A stretch of 64,000 bases of DNA from Deferribacteres bacterium (GTDB taxonomy: Bacteria; Zhuqueibacterota; Zhuqueibacteria; Zhuqueibacterales; Geothermadaptataceae): assembly GCA_020633655.1 (NCBI GenBank), contig JACKDF010000001.1, forward strand, positions 620,001 to 684,000, written 5' to 3'. The translations under genes and the position numbers were made by a program. Position 1 is the first letter of the stretch. Every line of letters begins with the position of its first letter. Shown here piece after piece: positions 26,845-35,110 of the stretch. The notes under the pieces were generated by a model. It made no database searches. It had not been told where the DNA came from and was given only the letters and a program-made list of their open reading frames with translations.

Positions 26845-26927
26845 CACAGGTTTTACGGATTTAACAGGTGAAACAAAAATACTTAACAGTCCTTTTTTGG
26901 AAATGCTGTTAAATCCGCATAAAACTG
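26845..26927. repeat. Long-armed inverted repeat inside the Bat operon
   Basis: ACAGGTTTTACGGATTTAAC (26846-26865) and GTTAAATCCGCATAAAACTG (26908-26927) form a nearly perfect stem with a two-base bulge and one extra base, and a loop of about 40 bases. It lies between the SurA-like lipoprotein gene and the DUF4381-like gene, with no U-tract in the transcribed direction. Confidence 0.55.
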
Positions 26928-26939
26928 TATACTCTTTTT

Positions 26940-27881
26940 CTACTTCAATTTGTCTTCAAAAATCTCCACTGCCTGAGCACGCATCATGCGTTCTATCATT
27001 CGATCATACGCAGCCTGCTGTTTCTCAAGAATGTAATTCTGAGTCACTTTGCTCCGAACGTCCTCAAATCGTGGCGGTACACCACTACCGGTTGAATCTT
27101 TTTCTGTATATTTGCCTAAATTAGCTTGAAAATAGTTGCGCAAATCATCTTCAGACAAACTAACATCTTTCGAGAGTTCTTCTTGTAAAAGCTTTTGTAC
27201 CATGAAAGTTTTCTTCGCCTGGAAAGCATTTTCGGTTACCTCAGGATCACGCTCAAGACCTTGTCGGCGTGCGGAATCAAAAAGCAATTCAGTAGCAATG
27301 TACTGCCGCAGGAACTCCAACTTGTTTGCTCCGTCTTTAATCTGTGATTTCATGTAAGGCGGCAACATTTTCATCTCATATTCCAGATCGCCTGTAGTGA
27401 TTTCGCGATCACCAATCGTTGCGATCACCTCACCAGGACGGCTTTTACGTGCCTTGGAAGGATCGACAAATGTTGCTTCTTCCAGGGCCTGCTGCGCGTC
27501 CGCACTGCGCTCCAATCTTTCCAGACATTCTACAATTCGCTTATTCGCTTCGTCCGCTACATTGGAACCTGGATAAACCTGTTTGATACGTAAATAATAC
27601 GCAAGAGCGTTCTCATAGTCTTTCAAACGCTCAAAATAAATATTTCCGATTATAAAACTAATATTTGCCTGCTCCTGCTCGTCCATATTATAAGAGCGCA
27701 GGTAATATTCATACTCGTTAATACTCTGGTTATAAAGCTCCCGGTTATACAACGCATTTGCGAAATCACGCTCGGTTTCTGCCGGTAATTTCGATGCACC
27801 TTGCTGGCAGGCAGAGAATCCTACGACAAGAACAGCCCCGATCATTACGGCGTATCTAATCCTTCGCATAAGTAAATGCAT
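26940..27881 (-). CDS. TPR lipoprotein with SurA-N-like chaperone region
   Basis: 313-residue predicted lipoprotein (lipobox GFSAC, Cys about 25). TPR-like helices fill about 30-130 (ALYNRELYNQSINEYEYYL and YENALAYYLRIKQVYPGSN). Residues about 155-300 resemble the N-terminal chaperone module of SurA/PpiD (VIATIGDREITTGDLEYEM, then a long helical stretch ending at LRNYFQANLGKY). No parvulin domain follows, so this is a chaperone-like module without an isomerase. The frame extends 29 codons further upstream, but the lipoprotein signal and an AAAGG at the ATG region favour 27881 or 27869. Confidence 0.78.
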   Translation of the reverse strand: MHLLMRRIRYAVMIGAVLVVGFSACQQGASKLPAETERDFANALYNRELYNQSINEYEYYLRSYNMDEQEQANISFIIGNIYFERLKDYENALAYYLRIKQVYPGSNVADEANKRIVECLERLERSADAQQALEEATFVDPSKARKSRPGEVIATIGDREITTGDLEYEMKMLPPYMKSQIKDGANKLEFLRQYIATELLFDSARRQGLERDPEVTENAFQAKKTFMVQKLLQEELSKDVSLSEDDLRNYFQANLGKYTEKDSTGSGVPPRFEDVRSKVTQNYILEKQQAAYDRMIERMMRAQAVEIFEDKLK

Positions 27882-27999
27882 CCTTTCAAAATGAGTGCTG
27901 TCGGGAATACAACAGCGTGGTTCCAACTTCCATCTTTTTAAATTTATCAATCGATCAAAACAGGCCACAAGCGCCTGAGTGACCTTGCATTATTTCATA

Positions 28000-28878
28000 C
28001 TATCGGAATCTTTTTGCACGCATGCGGAAAAAACGGATAAGTGGCTCGGCGTAGGGCCGGTCGGTTCGAATATCGATGCGATCGATGTTTATTTTTTGCA
28101 GTAGTTTTTCCCGGTCACTTCGCAGGGAGCCGGCGCTCTCGGTAAAAGATCGACGTAATACCGGGTCCGATGTATCAATGAGTATCGTCTCACCGGTTTC
28201 AGCATCTTCCAGCTCGATAAAACCAACGTTTGGCAAATCCACTTCCCGTGGGTCCGTGATCGTCACGGCAATCACGTCATGCCGGCGCCCAGCGATTCGT
28301 AAAGCTTGTTCGTAATCTGCCGCTTGAAAATCGGAGATGATAAAAGATACTGCCCGGCGCGTAACAACCCTGCTCATGTATTCCAAAGCCCCTGCAATAT
28401 CGGTTTTTGAGCTCTCGGGTTTGTGGTAGAGAAGTTCACGAATAACCCGCAAAACGTGGGCTTTTCCTTTTTTAGGTGGTACAAATTTTTCGATTTTATC
28501 CGTAAAGATTATCAGCCCGACCTTATCGTTGTTTTTTATTGCAGAAAAAGCAAGTAAAGCACAAATTTCGGCAGAAATTTCACCTTTCATTTGTGTATGG
28601 GTACCAAACTCCGCAGAGCGGCTCGCATCAACCATCAGCATGACCGTGAGTTCACGTTCTTCATCAAAAACCTTGACGAAGGGATGGCCTGTGCGTGCAG
28701 TGACATTCCAATCGATGTTCCGGATATCGTCGCCATATTGGTATTCCCGAACTTCGGCGAACTCCATTCCCCGGCCTTTAAATACCGAGTGATACTCACC
28801 AGAGAAGACATCATTCACCAGGCCACGTGTCTGGATTTCTATTCGCTTAACTTTTTTTAAGATTTCCTTCGGAATCAT
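28000..28878 (-). CDS. DUF58 family protein (MoxR-associated)
   Basis: 292-residue cytoplasmic protein of the DUF58 family, a VWA-like fold regularly paired with MoxR ATPases. Diagnostic sequences are SGEYHSVFKGRGMEFAEVRE, YQYGDDIRNIDWNVTART and HPFVKVFDEERE. A degenerate MIDAS-like VDASRSAEFG follows, with Ala-Ser-Arg-Ser where classical VWA has Asp-x-Ser-x-Ser. It starts in a four-base ATGA overlap with moxR, the standard arrangement. Confidence 0.92.
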   Translation of the reverse strand: MIPKEILKKVKRIEIQTRGLVNDVFSGEYHSVFKGRGMEFAEVREYQYGDDIRNIDWNVTARTGHPFVKVFDEERELTVMLMVDASRSAEFGTHTQMKGEISAEICALLAFSAIKNNDKVGLIIFTDKIEKFVPPKKGKAHVLRVIRELLYHKPESSKTDIAGALEYMSRVVTRRAVSFIISDFQAADYEQALRIAGRRHDVIAVTITDPREVDLPNVGFIELEDAETGETILIDTSDPVLRRSFTESAGSLRSDREKLLQKINIDRIDIRTDRPYAEPLIRFFRMRAKRFR

Positions 28879-29864
28879 GGGACTTCAACTTTGGCCAGAA
28901 TCTGCTGAATTATGTTTTCAGAATTAATTTCTTCTGCCTCTGCCTCATAGGTTACCAGGACCCGGTGACGCAAAACATCCATACACATGGCACGCACATC
29001 ATCGGGTGTCACATAACCGCGACCGCGCAACAAAGCATGTGCTTTCGCCGCTTTTACGAGGAAAATTGATGCGCGCGGACTTGCACCAAAAGAGATGAGT
29101 TCTTCCAACTCTTTGAGTCCGTAGCGATGTGGTTCACGCGTTGCAAAAACAATATCGATAATATAATTTTCAATCTTTGAATCGAGATAGATTTCATCGA
29201 CTGTGCCCCGTGCAGATATTATTTCTTTTGGTGAAATGACTGGTTTTACTTCTGGAGTGCCGCCTTTTGCCATACGGCGCATGATTTCCAGTTCTTCATC
29301 ACGCGAGGGATAGCCGACAGAAAGCTTGAGCATGAAACGGTCGACCTGCGCTTCCGGCAGAGGATACGTTCCTTCCTGCTCGATAGGATTTTGGGTTGCC
29401 AAAACTAAAAAGGGATCATCGAGTTTAAATGTATTTTCACCAATGGTCACCTGGCGTTCCATCATTGCCTCAAGAAGTGCAGATTGTACTTTTGCTGGAG
29501 AACGGTTAATCTCATCAGCTAATACAAGATTTGAAAAAATCGGCCCTTTTTTGGTAGTAAAATCGTTTTTTTGCTGGTCGTAGATAAGCGTCCCGATCAA
29601 ATCAGCAGGAAGCAAATCCGGTGTAAATTGTATACGCTGGAATTTGGTTGCGACCGCTTTAGCCAAGGTACTGACTGTAAGGGTTTTTGCAAGGCCAGGT
29701 ACACCCTCCAGCAAAACGTGTCCATTAGCAAGCAGGCCAATAATCAGTCTTTCAACCATATAATTTTGGCCAACGATTACATGTCTAATTTCTTCTGTAA
29801 GTTTTTGTACAAACGCGCTTTCTTTTTTTACCTTATCATTTAGCGCCTGAATATCCACGTTCAT
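28875..29864 (-). CDS. MoxR-family AAA+ ATPase
   Basis: 329-residue cytoplasmic AAA+ ATPase. Walker A GVPGLAKT (about 55-62), Walker B VLADEINRSPAK (about 112-123), the MERQVTIG segment, sensor-1 LATQNPIEQEGTYPLPEAQ and the arginine-finger region DRFMLK are all intact. A helical lid ends with the RVLVTYEAEAE segment. It probably remodels or matures partners through the DUF58, BatA and BatB proteins encoded downstream. GGAGG lies four bases before ATG. Confidence 0.95.
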   Translation of the reverse strand: MNVDIQALNDKVKKESAFVQKLTEEIRHVIVGQNYMVERLIIGLLANGHVLLEGVPGLAKTLTVSTLAKAVATKFQRIQFTPDLLPADLIGTLIYDQQKNDFTTKKGPIFSNLVLADEINRSPAKVQSALLEAMMERQVTIGENTFKLDDPFLVLATQNPIEQEGTYPLPEAQVDRFMLKLSVGYPSRDEELEIMRRMAKGGTPEVKPVISPKEIISARGTVDEIYLDSKIENYIIDIVFATREPHRYGLKELEELISFGASPRASIFLVKAAKAHALLRGRGYVTPDDVRAMCMDVLRHRVLVTYEAEAEEINSENIIQQILAKVEVP

Positions 29865-29978
29865 CGAACCTCCAGATCTTCCATTTTTTCAGCAATTTTG
29901 TATCCTGAATAGCAGTGTTGCTTGGCAAAATATTCAGGTTCACAAAACAGCCTGATTTTGTAAGCGAGTATTGTGTTG

Positions 29979-30088
29979 AGCATTTTAAGCTGTTTAAAGG
30001 ATAAAAACCAAGTTTGGGTAGTGTATATCTCCTGCCCATCGCCAAATCCACATATTTCAATAAAAAAAACAGACTAAGTGTTAAGCTC
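29979..30088. repeat. CATGAAT palindromic repeat, diverged copy
   Basis: Left arm GAGCATTTTAAGCTGTTT, centre ATATCTCCTGCCCATCGCC, right arm CATATTTCAATAAA then CAGACTAAGTGTTAAGCTC. The centre matches the copy at 48368 and the outer GAGC ends are mutually inverted. It overlaps the last five codons of the gene ending at 30074. Confidence 0.5.
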
Positions 30089-30982
30089 ATTTATTTTAAT
30101 TTTTTCAATAAACTGAATGGCGATGTTGTAAATACGATTCAGTTTATTCAGATCGGTACCGCCACCTGAAAATTTGACCAGATCACAGGCTTGCAGAACT
30201 TCCCGAATTGCAACGACATCTTCCATGCCAACATTTTTTGACTCCAAAATTTGCAACAATTCATCTGTAGTACCAACACTTTGGGGAATTTTAAAATGAA
30301 GACGTAAATACCGCCAAACAATTTTCGAAACCTGATCATATTGCTTGTCTAATTCATTACTATGCAGCTGAACTTTATTACGCAAATCATCCAATGCTTC
30401 TTCTTGAGGAGTTTTAACTTGTTCTGCCAAAACTTGATCTTTTTTATTCGATTTCTTTTTCTTCAGAAATACAAAACCACCACCTGCAGCGATCAACAAA
30501 AGAACGATACTTCCATACAGGTACACAGAAAACAGATTGCCATTTTCATCGACAGCATCGATAATTTTCAGCGGCAAACGTGCAGTACGCAGGACATGTT
30601 CCTGCAAATCAGCATCATGATACCGTAGAATCACTTCATCGATATATGCCATTCCCAAGGTTTCACCAACGAAGTAAAACTCATATTCACGTGTACTGAC
30701 GACAATATCGCCCTGAGAACTGACAGTGTTTGCAGTTGAGGTGGAAACCAATTTTAAGTTGGTTGTCGTCGGGGGATCAACAGGAAAAATTTTGATGGCA
30801 TTGGCAGGTCCCTTCCATGTGGCAGTGACCGTAAGCATTGCTTCCCGATTAAATGGCACCTCATCTGAAATAAGCCGCGCGTTTATTTTTACTTCGGTTT
30901 CTCCAAATGAGACTGAACTCAAAACAAGGGATGAGAAAAGAAGTGTACAAGAACACCAGAATGACTTCTTCATTATCCCCAT
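30074..30982 (-). CDS. BatD-like membrane protein upstream of moxR
   Basis: 302-residue protein with a signal peptide (about 1-27), a single Ig-like periplasmic domain (about 30-150, TEVKINARLISDEVPFNREA), a membrane helix (about 158-175), a Lys-rich stop-transfer (KKKKSNKK) and a cytoplasmic helical domain (about 195-295). It has the same topology as the product at 25775, suggesting ancient duplication within the locus. ATG at 30982 follows GGAGAGGGA. Confidence 0.75.
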   Translation of the reverse strand: MGIMKKSFWCSCTLLFSSLVLSSVSFGETEVKINARLISDEVPFNREAMLTVTATWKGPANAIKIFPVDPPTTTNLKLVSTSTANTVSSQGDIVVSTREYEFYFVGETLGMAYIDEVILRYHDADLQEHVLRTARLPLKIIDAVDENGNLFSVYLYGSIVLLLIAAGGGFVFLKKKKSNKKDQVLAEQVKTPQEEALDDLRNKVQLHSNELDKQYDQVSKIVWRYLRLHFKIPQSVGTTDELLQILESKNVGMEDVVAIREVLQACDLVKFSGGGTDLNKLNRIYNIAIQFIEKIKINELNT

Positions 30983-31021
30983 GACTTCCCTCTCCTATAT
31001 TTTTTTAGGTCGAATTCGTAT

Positions 31022-31070
31022 AAAAAAGCCGCATCACCGCCTCCGATATTCATCAAAGTGGCATACGGCT
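31022..31070 (-). terminator. Intrinsic terminator upstream of the Bat operon
   Basis: On the minus strand AGCCGTAT pairs with ATGCGGCT (one G-U pair) and a run of six T follows at 31027-31022. It lies 33 bases beyond the stop of the TPR lipoprotein gene, so the Bat/MoxR genes probably form a separate transcript. Confidence 0.65.
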
Positions 31071-31102
31071 CTCTTTGGGACGAATAATAAAATAATAAAG
31101 TT

Positions 31103-31624
31103 CTATTTTTTTGATGTACCGTTTGCTTCTTTATCTGCGTCCTTCTCATCGCTGGCAATGGGAATTTGGCTGATATCAACACCGAGATTATCGATCTCCC
31201 ATTTAACCGATGGTGCGAGTTCATCATTGGGGAATTTACGGAGAAACTCAGTATAAGCAGTGCGTGCGTTTTCCAATTCACCCAATTCATTTGCATAAAT
31301 ATATCCGATCATGAATTGAGAACGAACTTCCAGCTTGGATCCTGGGTATTTCTTGATGACCTGATTATGAATTTCAATGGCGTGATGATAATCTTTATGC
31401 GCCAGAATATACAGATCCGCAAGTTTGCTGGTGAAATTGGGCGTGCTTTCACTTTCAGGATAATGTTTAATGAAAGTTTCAATTAAATCTATTGCTTCCG
31501 CAATTTTTTCTTGTTTTTCAAGAGTCTGAATATCAACCAGCAGTTCTTTTTCGGGTTTAACTTTTGAACAGGAGAATACTCCTAAAAAAAGAATGAACAA
31601 CATAAAAAAGAAATTTTTCAACAT
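31103..31624 (-). CDS. TPR (BamD/YbgF-like) lipoprotein
   Basis: 173-residue lipoprotein (lipobox VFSC, Cys about 19) with three to four tetratricopeptide-like helical pairs (about 40-150): EAIDLIETFIKHYPES, HAIEIHNQVIKKYPGS and NARTAYTEFLRKFPND. Repeats with a conserved Tyr/Phe-Pro end resemble BamD, YbgF and CpoB outer-membrane assembly proteins, but the protein is too short for full BamD. A charged tail ends it. GGAG lies nine bases before the ATG. Confidence 0.8.
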   Translation of the reverse strand: MLKNFFFMLFILFLGVFSCSKVKPEKELLVDIQTLEKQEKIAEAIDLIETFIKHYPESESTPNFTSKLADLYILAHKDYHHAIEIHNQVIKKYPGSKLEVRSQFMIGYIYANELGELENARTAYTEFLRKFPNDELAPSVKWEIDNLGVDISQIPIASDEKDADKEANGTSKK

Positions 31625-31781
31625 AAGTTATATCTCCTTCGAGAGCCCGAATTCAATTCCACTTAAAAAATAAAATTCAGTTAGTAAAAAAATTATTAAA
31701 GCAGTGAGAATATTACAGTTTCCCGAATTTAAAAGCAAGCCTTTTTTAAGCTCAAATAATCGTATAATTTGGATTAAACAG

Positions 31782-31815
31782 AAAAAGGAAGTGCAACGAA
31801 TCGCACTTCCTTTTT
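31782..31815 (-). terminator. Terminator of dnaK (symmetrical)
   Basis: AAAAAGGAAGTGC (31782-31794) and GCACTTCCTTTTT (31803-31815) form a perfect 13-bp stem including the A/T tracts, with an 8-base loop, 24 bases after the dnaK stop codon. The symmetry means it could work on both strands, but only minus-strand transcription is expected here. Confidence 0.9.
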
Positions 31816-31838
31816 CCAAATATTAGAAGGACATAGAA

Positions 31839-33752
31839 TTATTTCTTCTTTTCACTTTCGTCGTCAACAACTTCAAATTCAGCTTCCTGGACGTTCTCAT
31901 CTGCCTGACCTGAAGACTGCTGACCACCACCTGGTTGGCCCTGGGGGTCGGCGCCAGCGCCCTGGTACATCTTGGCTGAAACATCATTCCAGAGTTGCGT
32001 TAAACCTTCAGTCGCGGATTTGATTTCCTCAGTATTATTTGTTTTTATTGCTTCACGAATGCGGCTTACGCCAGCTTCCAACTTGCTTTTGTTTTCCGCA
32101 TCAATTTTATCCCCCATATCTTTGATGTTTTTCTCAGTTTGATAAGCAAGCTGATCCGCATGGTTCACAGCATCGACAGCCTCACGTTTTTTCTTATCTT
32201 CAACCGCATGTTTCTTTGCGTCATCCTGCATCTTTTCAATTTCATCCTTTGATAGTCCCGTTGATGCTTCGATTCGAATGGATTGTTCTTTCGCAGTGGC
32301 TTTATCTTTTGCACCGACATTAAGTATACCATTTGCATCAATATCAAATGTGACTTCAATTTGCGGTATTCCGCGTGGTGCAGGAGGCACGCCGTCAAGA
32401 ATAAATCTACCCAGTGTCCGGTTGTCCGCAGCAAGCTCACGCTCGCCCTGCAGGATATGAATTTCAACACTCGATTGATTATCTGTTGCCGTACTAAAAA
32501 CTTCAGATTTTTTTGTTGGTATTGTCGTATTACGCTCAATAAGTTTTGTCGTAACACCACCCAAGGTCTCGATACCAAGTGATAGCGGTGTAACATCGAG
32601 TAGCAGCACATCCTTCACATCTCCGGCTAAAACGCCACCCTGAATTGCAGCACCAATTGCAACAACTTCATCCGGGTTTACACCCCTATTGGGTTCACGT
32701 TTGAACAAGTCCTTTGCAATTTGCTGAACTTTCGGCATTCTCGTACTTCCACCAACAAGTACAACTTCATCAATATCATTAACCGAAAGGCCTGCATCCT
32801 TAATAGCGGCCTGGCATGGGCCGAGAAGCCGAGTGAAAAGGTTTTCACATAACTGCTCGTATTTAGCGCGAGTAAGTGTTATTGTCAGGTGTTTTGGTCC
32901 GGATTCAGTTGCGGTTATAAATGGCAAATTAATATCTGTCTGGGTTGTGGAAGAAAGCTCACATTTTGCTTTTTCCGCAGCCTCTTTCAACCGTTGCAAT
33001 GCCATAGGATCTTTCGAGAGATCGACACCTTCCTGCTTTTTAAATTCAGCAACCAACCAGTCAATAATCTGCTTATCGAAATCATCGCCACCGAGATGCG
33101 AATCACCATTTGTTGATTTAACTTCGAAAACACCATCACCAATCTCGAGAATGGAAATATCAAAAGTACCGCCACCAAGATCAAAGACAGCTATAACTTC
33201 TTCAGATTTTTTATCTAACCCATAAGCGAGGGACGCTGCTGTGGGTTCATTTATTATACGCCGTACTTTGAGTCCGGCAATTTCACCGGCCTCTTTTGTA
33301 GCCTGGCGTTGACTATCATTAAAATATGCAGGGACTGTAATCACTGCTTCTGTAACTTTTTCACCTAAATAATCTTCCGCAGTTTGTTTCATTTTCTGCA
33401 AAATCATCGCTGAAATTTCCTGTGGAGAATACAATTTATCACCAATTCGTATGGCAGATACATTATTACCGCCTGCTTCTACTTTATATGGCACTTCTTC
33501 GATTTCTGTACCGACTTCAGAAAAGCGGCGTCCCATAAATCTCTTCACAGAGAAAATCGTATTTTGTGGATTAGTAATCGCCTGGCGTTTTGCGACCTGT
33601 CCAACCAGTCTTTCATTATTTTTTGTAAAGGCGACGACCGAAGGTGTAGTTCTGGCTCCTTCCGAATTCTGAATTACAACTGGATCACCACCTTCCATAA
33701 CGGATACACACGAATTTGTCGTTCCTAGATCAATTCCGATAATTTTTCCCAT
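31839..33752 (-). CDS. dnaK: Chaperone DnaK (Hsp70)
   Basis: 637-residue cytoplasmic Hsp70. The nucleotide-binding domain opens with KIIGIDLGTTNSCVSVMEGG and includes VITVPAYFNDSQRQATKEAG, IINEPTAASLAYGLDKK, DLGGGTFDISILEI and VLVGGSTRMPKVQ. The linker DVLLLDVTPLSLGIETLGG leads to the substrate domain. The C-tail is Gly/Gln-rich, then EFEVVDDESEKKK, the usual bacterial DnaK ending. The start is ATG 33752 with AGGAG ten bases upstream; the frame continues ten codons further without support. No GrpE is nearby; a DnaJ-like gene is upstream on the same strand. Confidence 0.98.
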   Translation of the reverse strand: MGKIIGIDLGTTNSCVSVMEGGDPVVIQNSEGARTTPSVVAFTKNNERLVGQVAKRQAITNPQNTIFSVKRFMGRRFSEVGTEIEEVPYKVEAGGNNVSAIRIGDKLYSPQEISAMILQKMKQTAEDYLGEKVTEAVITVPAYFNDSQRQATKEAGEIAGLKVRRIINEPTAASLAYGLDKKSEEVIAVFDLGGGTFDISILEIGDGVFEVKSTNGDSHLGGDDFDKQIIDWLVAEFKKQEGVDLSKDPMALQRLKEAAEKAKCELSSTTQTDINLPFITATESGPKHLTITLTRAKYEQLCENLFTRLLGPCQAAIKDAGLSVNDIDEVVLVGGSTRMPKVQQIAKDLFKREPNRGVNPDEVVAIGAAIQGGVLAGDVKDVLLLDVTPLSLGIETLGGVTTKLIERNTTIPTKKSEVFSTATDNQSSVEIHILQGERELAADNRTLGRFILDGVPPAPRGIPQIEVTFDIDANGILNVGAKDKATAKEQSIRIEASTGLSKDEIEKMQDDAKKHAVEDKKKREAVDAVNHADQLAYQTEKNIKDMGDKIDAENKSKLEAGVSRIREAIKTNNTEEIKSATEGLTQLWNDVSAKMYQGAGADPQGQPGGGQQSSGQADENVQEAEFEVVDDESEKKK

Positions 33753-34057
33753 TTTTACAGATCTCCTAATATTTATTGTCAACTCGATTTGAGTATTTCT
33801 TTATAATTTTAGATTTTATACAACGATTATGCCAAACATTTCTACTGTAAAAATTCCTATATTTTACAAAGACTTAGAAATATGAAAAATAAGATGGATA
33901 TGTAAAATAATGCAATATTGCAGAGAATTGACAATATGACACAAACAATTATGGGTCTAAATGTCAGAGCAGCATTCACAACTTAGAGAAAAATGATCGT
34001 AGAAAAAATCAGGGTTTAGTAAAATCGAAGTCCAGCGAATGAGTTAAAAGGGAAAAA
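33753..34057. other. dnaK leader region
   Basis: 305 AT-rich bases between the dnaJ-like stop and dnaK start. I looked for a CIRCE inverted repeat and found none; only a sigma54-like box pair at 33819-33835 stands out. No open frame or repeat copy is present. Confidence 0.5.
33819..33835 (-). promoter_or_regulatory. Possible sigma54-type -24/-12 promoter of dnaK
   Basis: On the minus strand TTGGCATAATCGTTGTA aligns with the TTGGCACGNNNNTTGCT consensus, with the GG and the downstream G at correct spacing; the -12 GC is GT. It ends 66 bases before the dnaK start codon. AT-rich DNA gives chance matches, so this is weak. Confidence 0.25.
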
Positions 34058-34990
34058 TTATTTTATCACAACGAATTGATCACCAGTCGTTCCATTATTT
34101 CGAACACCCATCCCATGCATTTTAAAAACAGTCCCTTTTACTGTTCCAGCCGGGATATGTAAAACTACACGGTTGCCACTAATAGTTCCGACTCGAATTT
34201 TTACACCCTTTTGCAACAGCTCATCTTGTATAGGTACATCACAATAGATGTCATTTCCCCTACGTTGAAAAAATTTGTGAGTTTTAATATTCACTCGCAC
34301 GTACAAATCACTTTGCCCACCAGTAGAAGTTTTCTTAGGCCCCATTCCTTTGATCACAAGTACATGGTGATTTTCTATACCTGCTGGTATTGTGAGCTTG
34401 ATCTTTTTCCTCTTTGAAATTTTGCCTGAACCGCTACAAACGGAGCATTTTCTTCCCATGAAAAGCCCGTTCCCCAAACAATTACTGCAAGCATCATTCG
34501 TGGAAACCTGAACAAGTTTTTTTACACCTTGAATTGACTCTTCCAAGGTTAATTCAATTTCAGCATGTGGCCTAATTCCTTGCGTCTGGGCCCGCCCATG
34601 CTCGTGGTAACCTTGGGACATCCCCTCAAATCCAAAAAGTTCCTTTAAAATATCAGTGAACGAAAAACCAGGACCGGAAGTCGATTTGAAATCTTCAAAT
34701 GGCCAATTATGATTCTGCCGATTAAAGGAACTAGTATCAAAAGAAAACCAATCGTGGCTTCCCTGGTGATAACCATAACGGCGTAATTGATCATATTTCC
34801 GCCGCTTATCTGCATTGCTCAATATTTCATAGGCTTCCGATGCGTCCTTGAATTTGTTCTCAGCAACACTATCGCCTGGATTAGTATCCGGATGATATTT
34901 TTTAGCTTTTTCCCTATATGCGCGCTTTATTTCGGGTGCAGTAGCAGACTCTGATACGCCTAAAATATTATAATAATCTTTGACTTCCAT
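34058..34990 (-). CDS. DnaJ-family co-chaperone with reduced zinc-binding region
   Basis: 310-residue co-chaperone. The J domain (about 1-65) has the HPD motif in KKYHPDTNPG. A Gly/Phe-poor, Ser/His/Trp-rich linker (about 70-140) follows. The zinc region has only two CxxCxGxG motifs (CSNCLGNG and CSVCSGSG) instead of the four in canonical DnaJ. The C-terminal substrate domains continue to GDQFVVIK and stop, lacking most of the dimerisation tail. It is therefore intermediate between DnaJ and CbpA. It is likely the partner of the adjacent DnaK. The ATG at 34990 is chosen because the upstream TTG adds only five residues before the J domain. Confidence 0.9.
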   Translation of the reverse strand: MEVKDYYNILGVSESATAPEIKRAYREKAKKYHPDTNPGDSVAENKFKDASEAYEILSNADKRRKYDQLRRYGYHQGSHDWFSFDTSSFNRQNHNWPFEDFKSTSGPGFSFTDILKELFGFEGMSQGYHEHGRAQTQGIRPHAEIELTLEESIQGVKKLVQVSTNDACSNCLGNGLFMGRKCSVCSGSGKISKRKKIKLTIPAGIENHHVLVIKGMGPKKTSTGGQSDLYVRVNIKTHKFFQRRGNDIYCDVPIQDELLQKGVKIRVGTISGNRVVLHIPAGTVKGTVFKMHGMGVRNNGTTGDQFVVIK

Positions 34991-35110
34991 AGTGGATTTA
35001 ATCAAACGTTTTACTCAAAAACAATAAATTAATGTACTGACAATTTTACAAAAATTCGCAAAATACAATCAAAAGAGCAACATTCATACCACGTCGCATG
35101 AACAAGGCAT

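Noticed and set aside
33753..34057. CIRCE operator upstream of dnaK
   Set aside because: No TTAGCACTC-N9-GAGTGCTAA-like inverted repeat; the short ACTCGATTTGAGT near 33782 is too small and unrelated.
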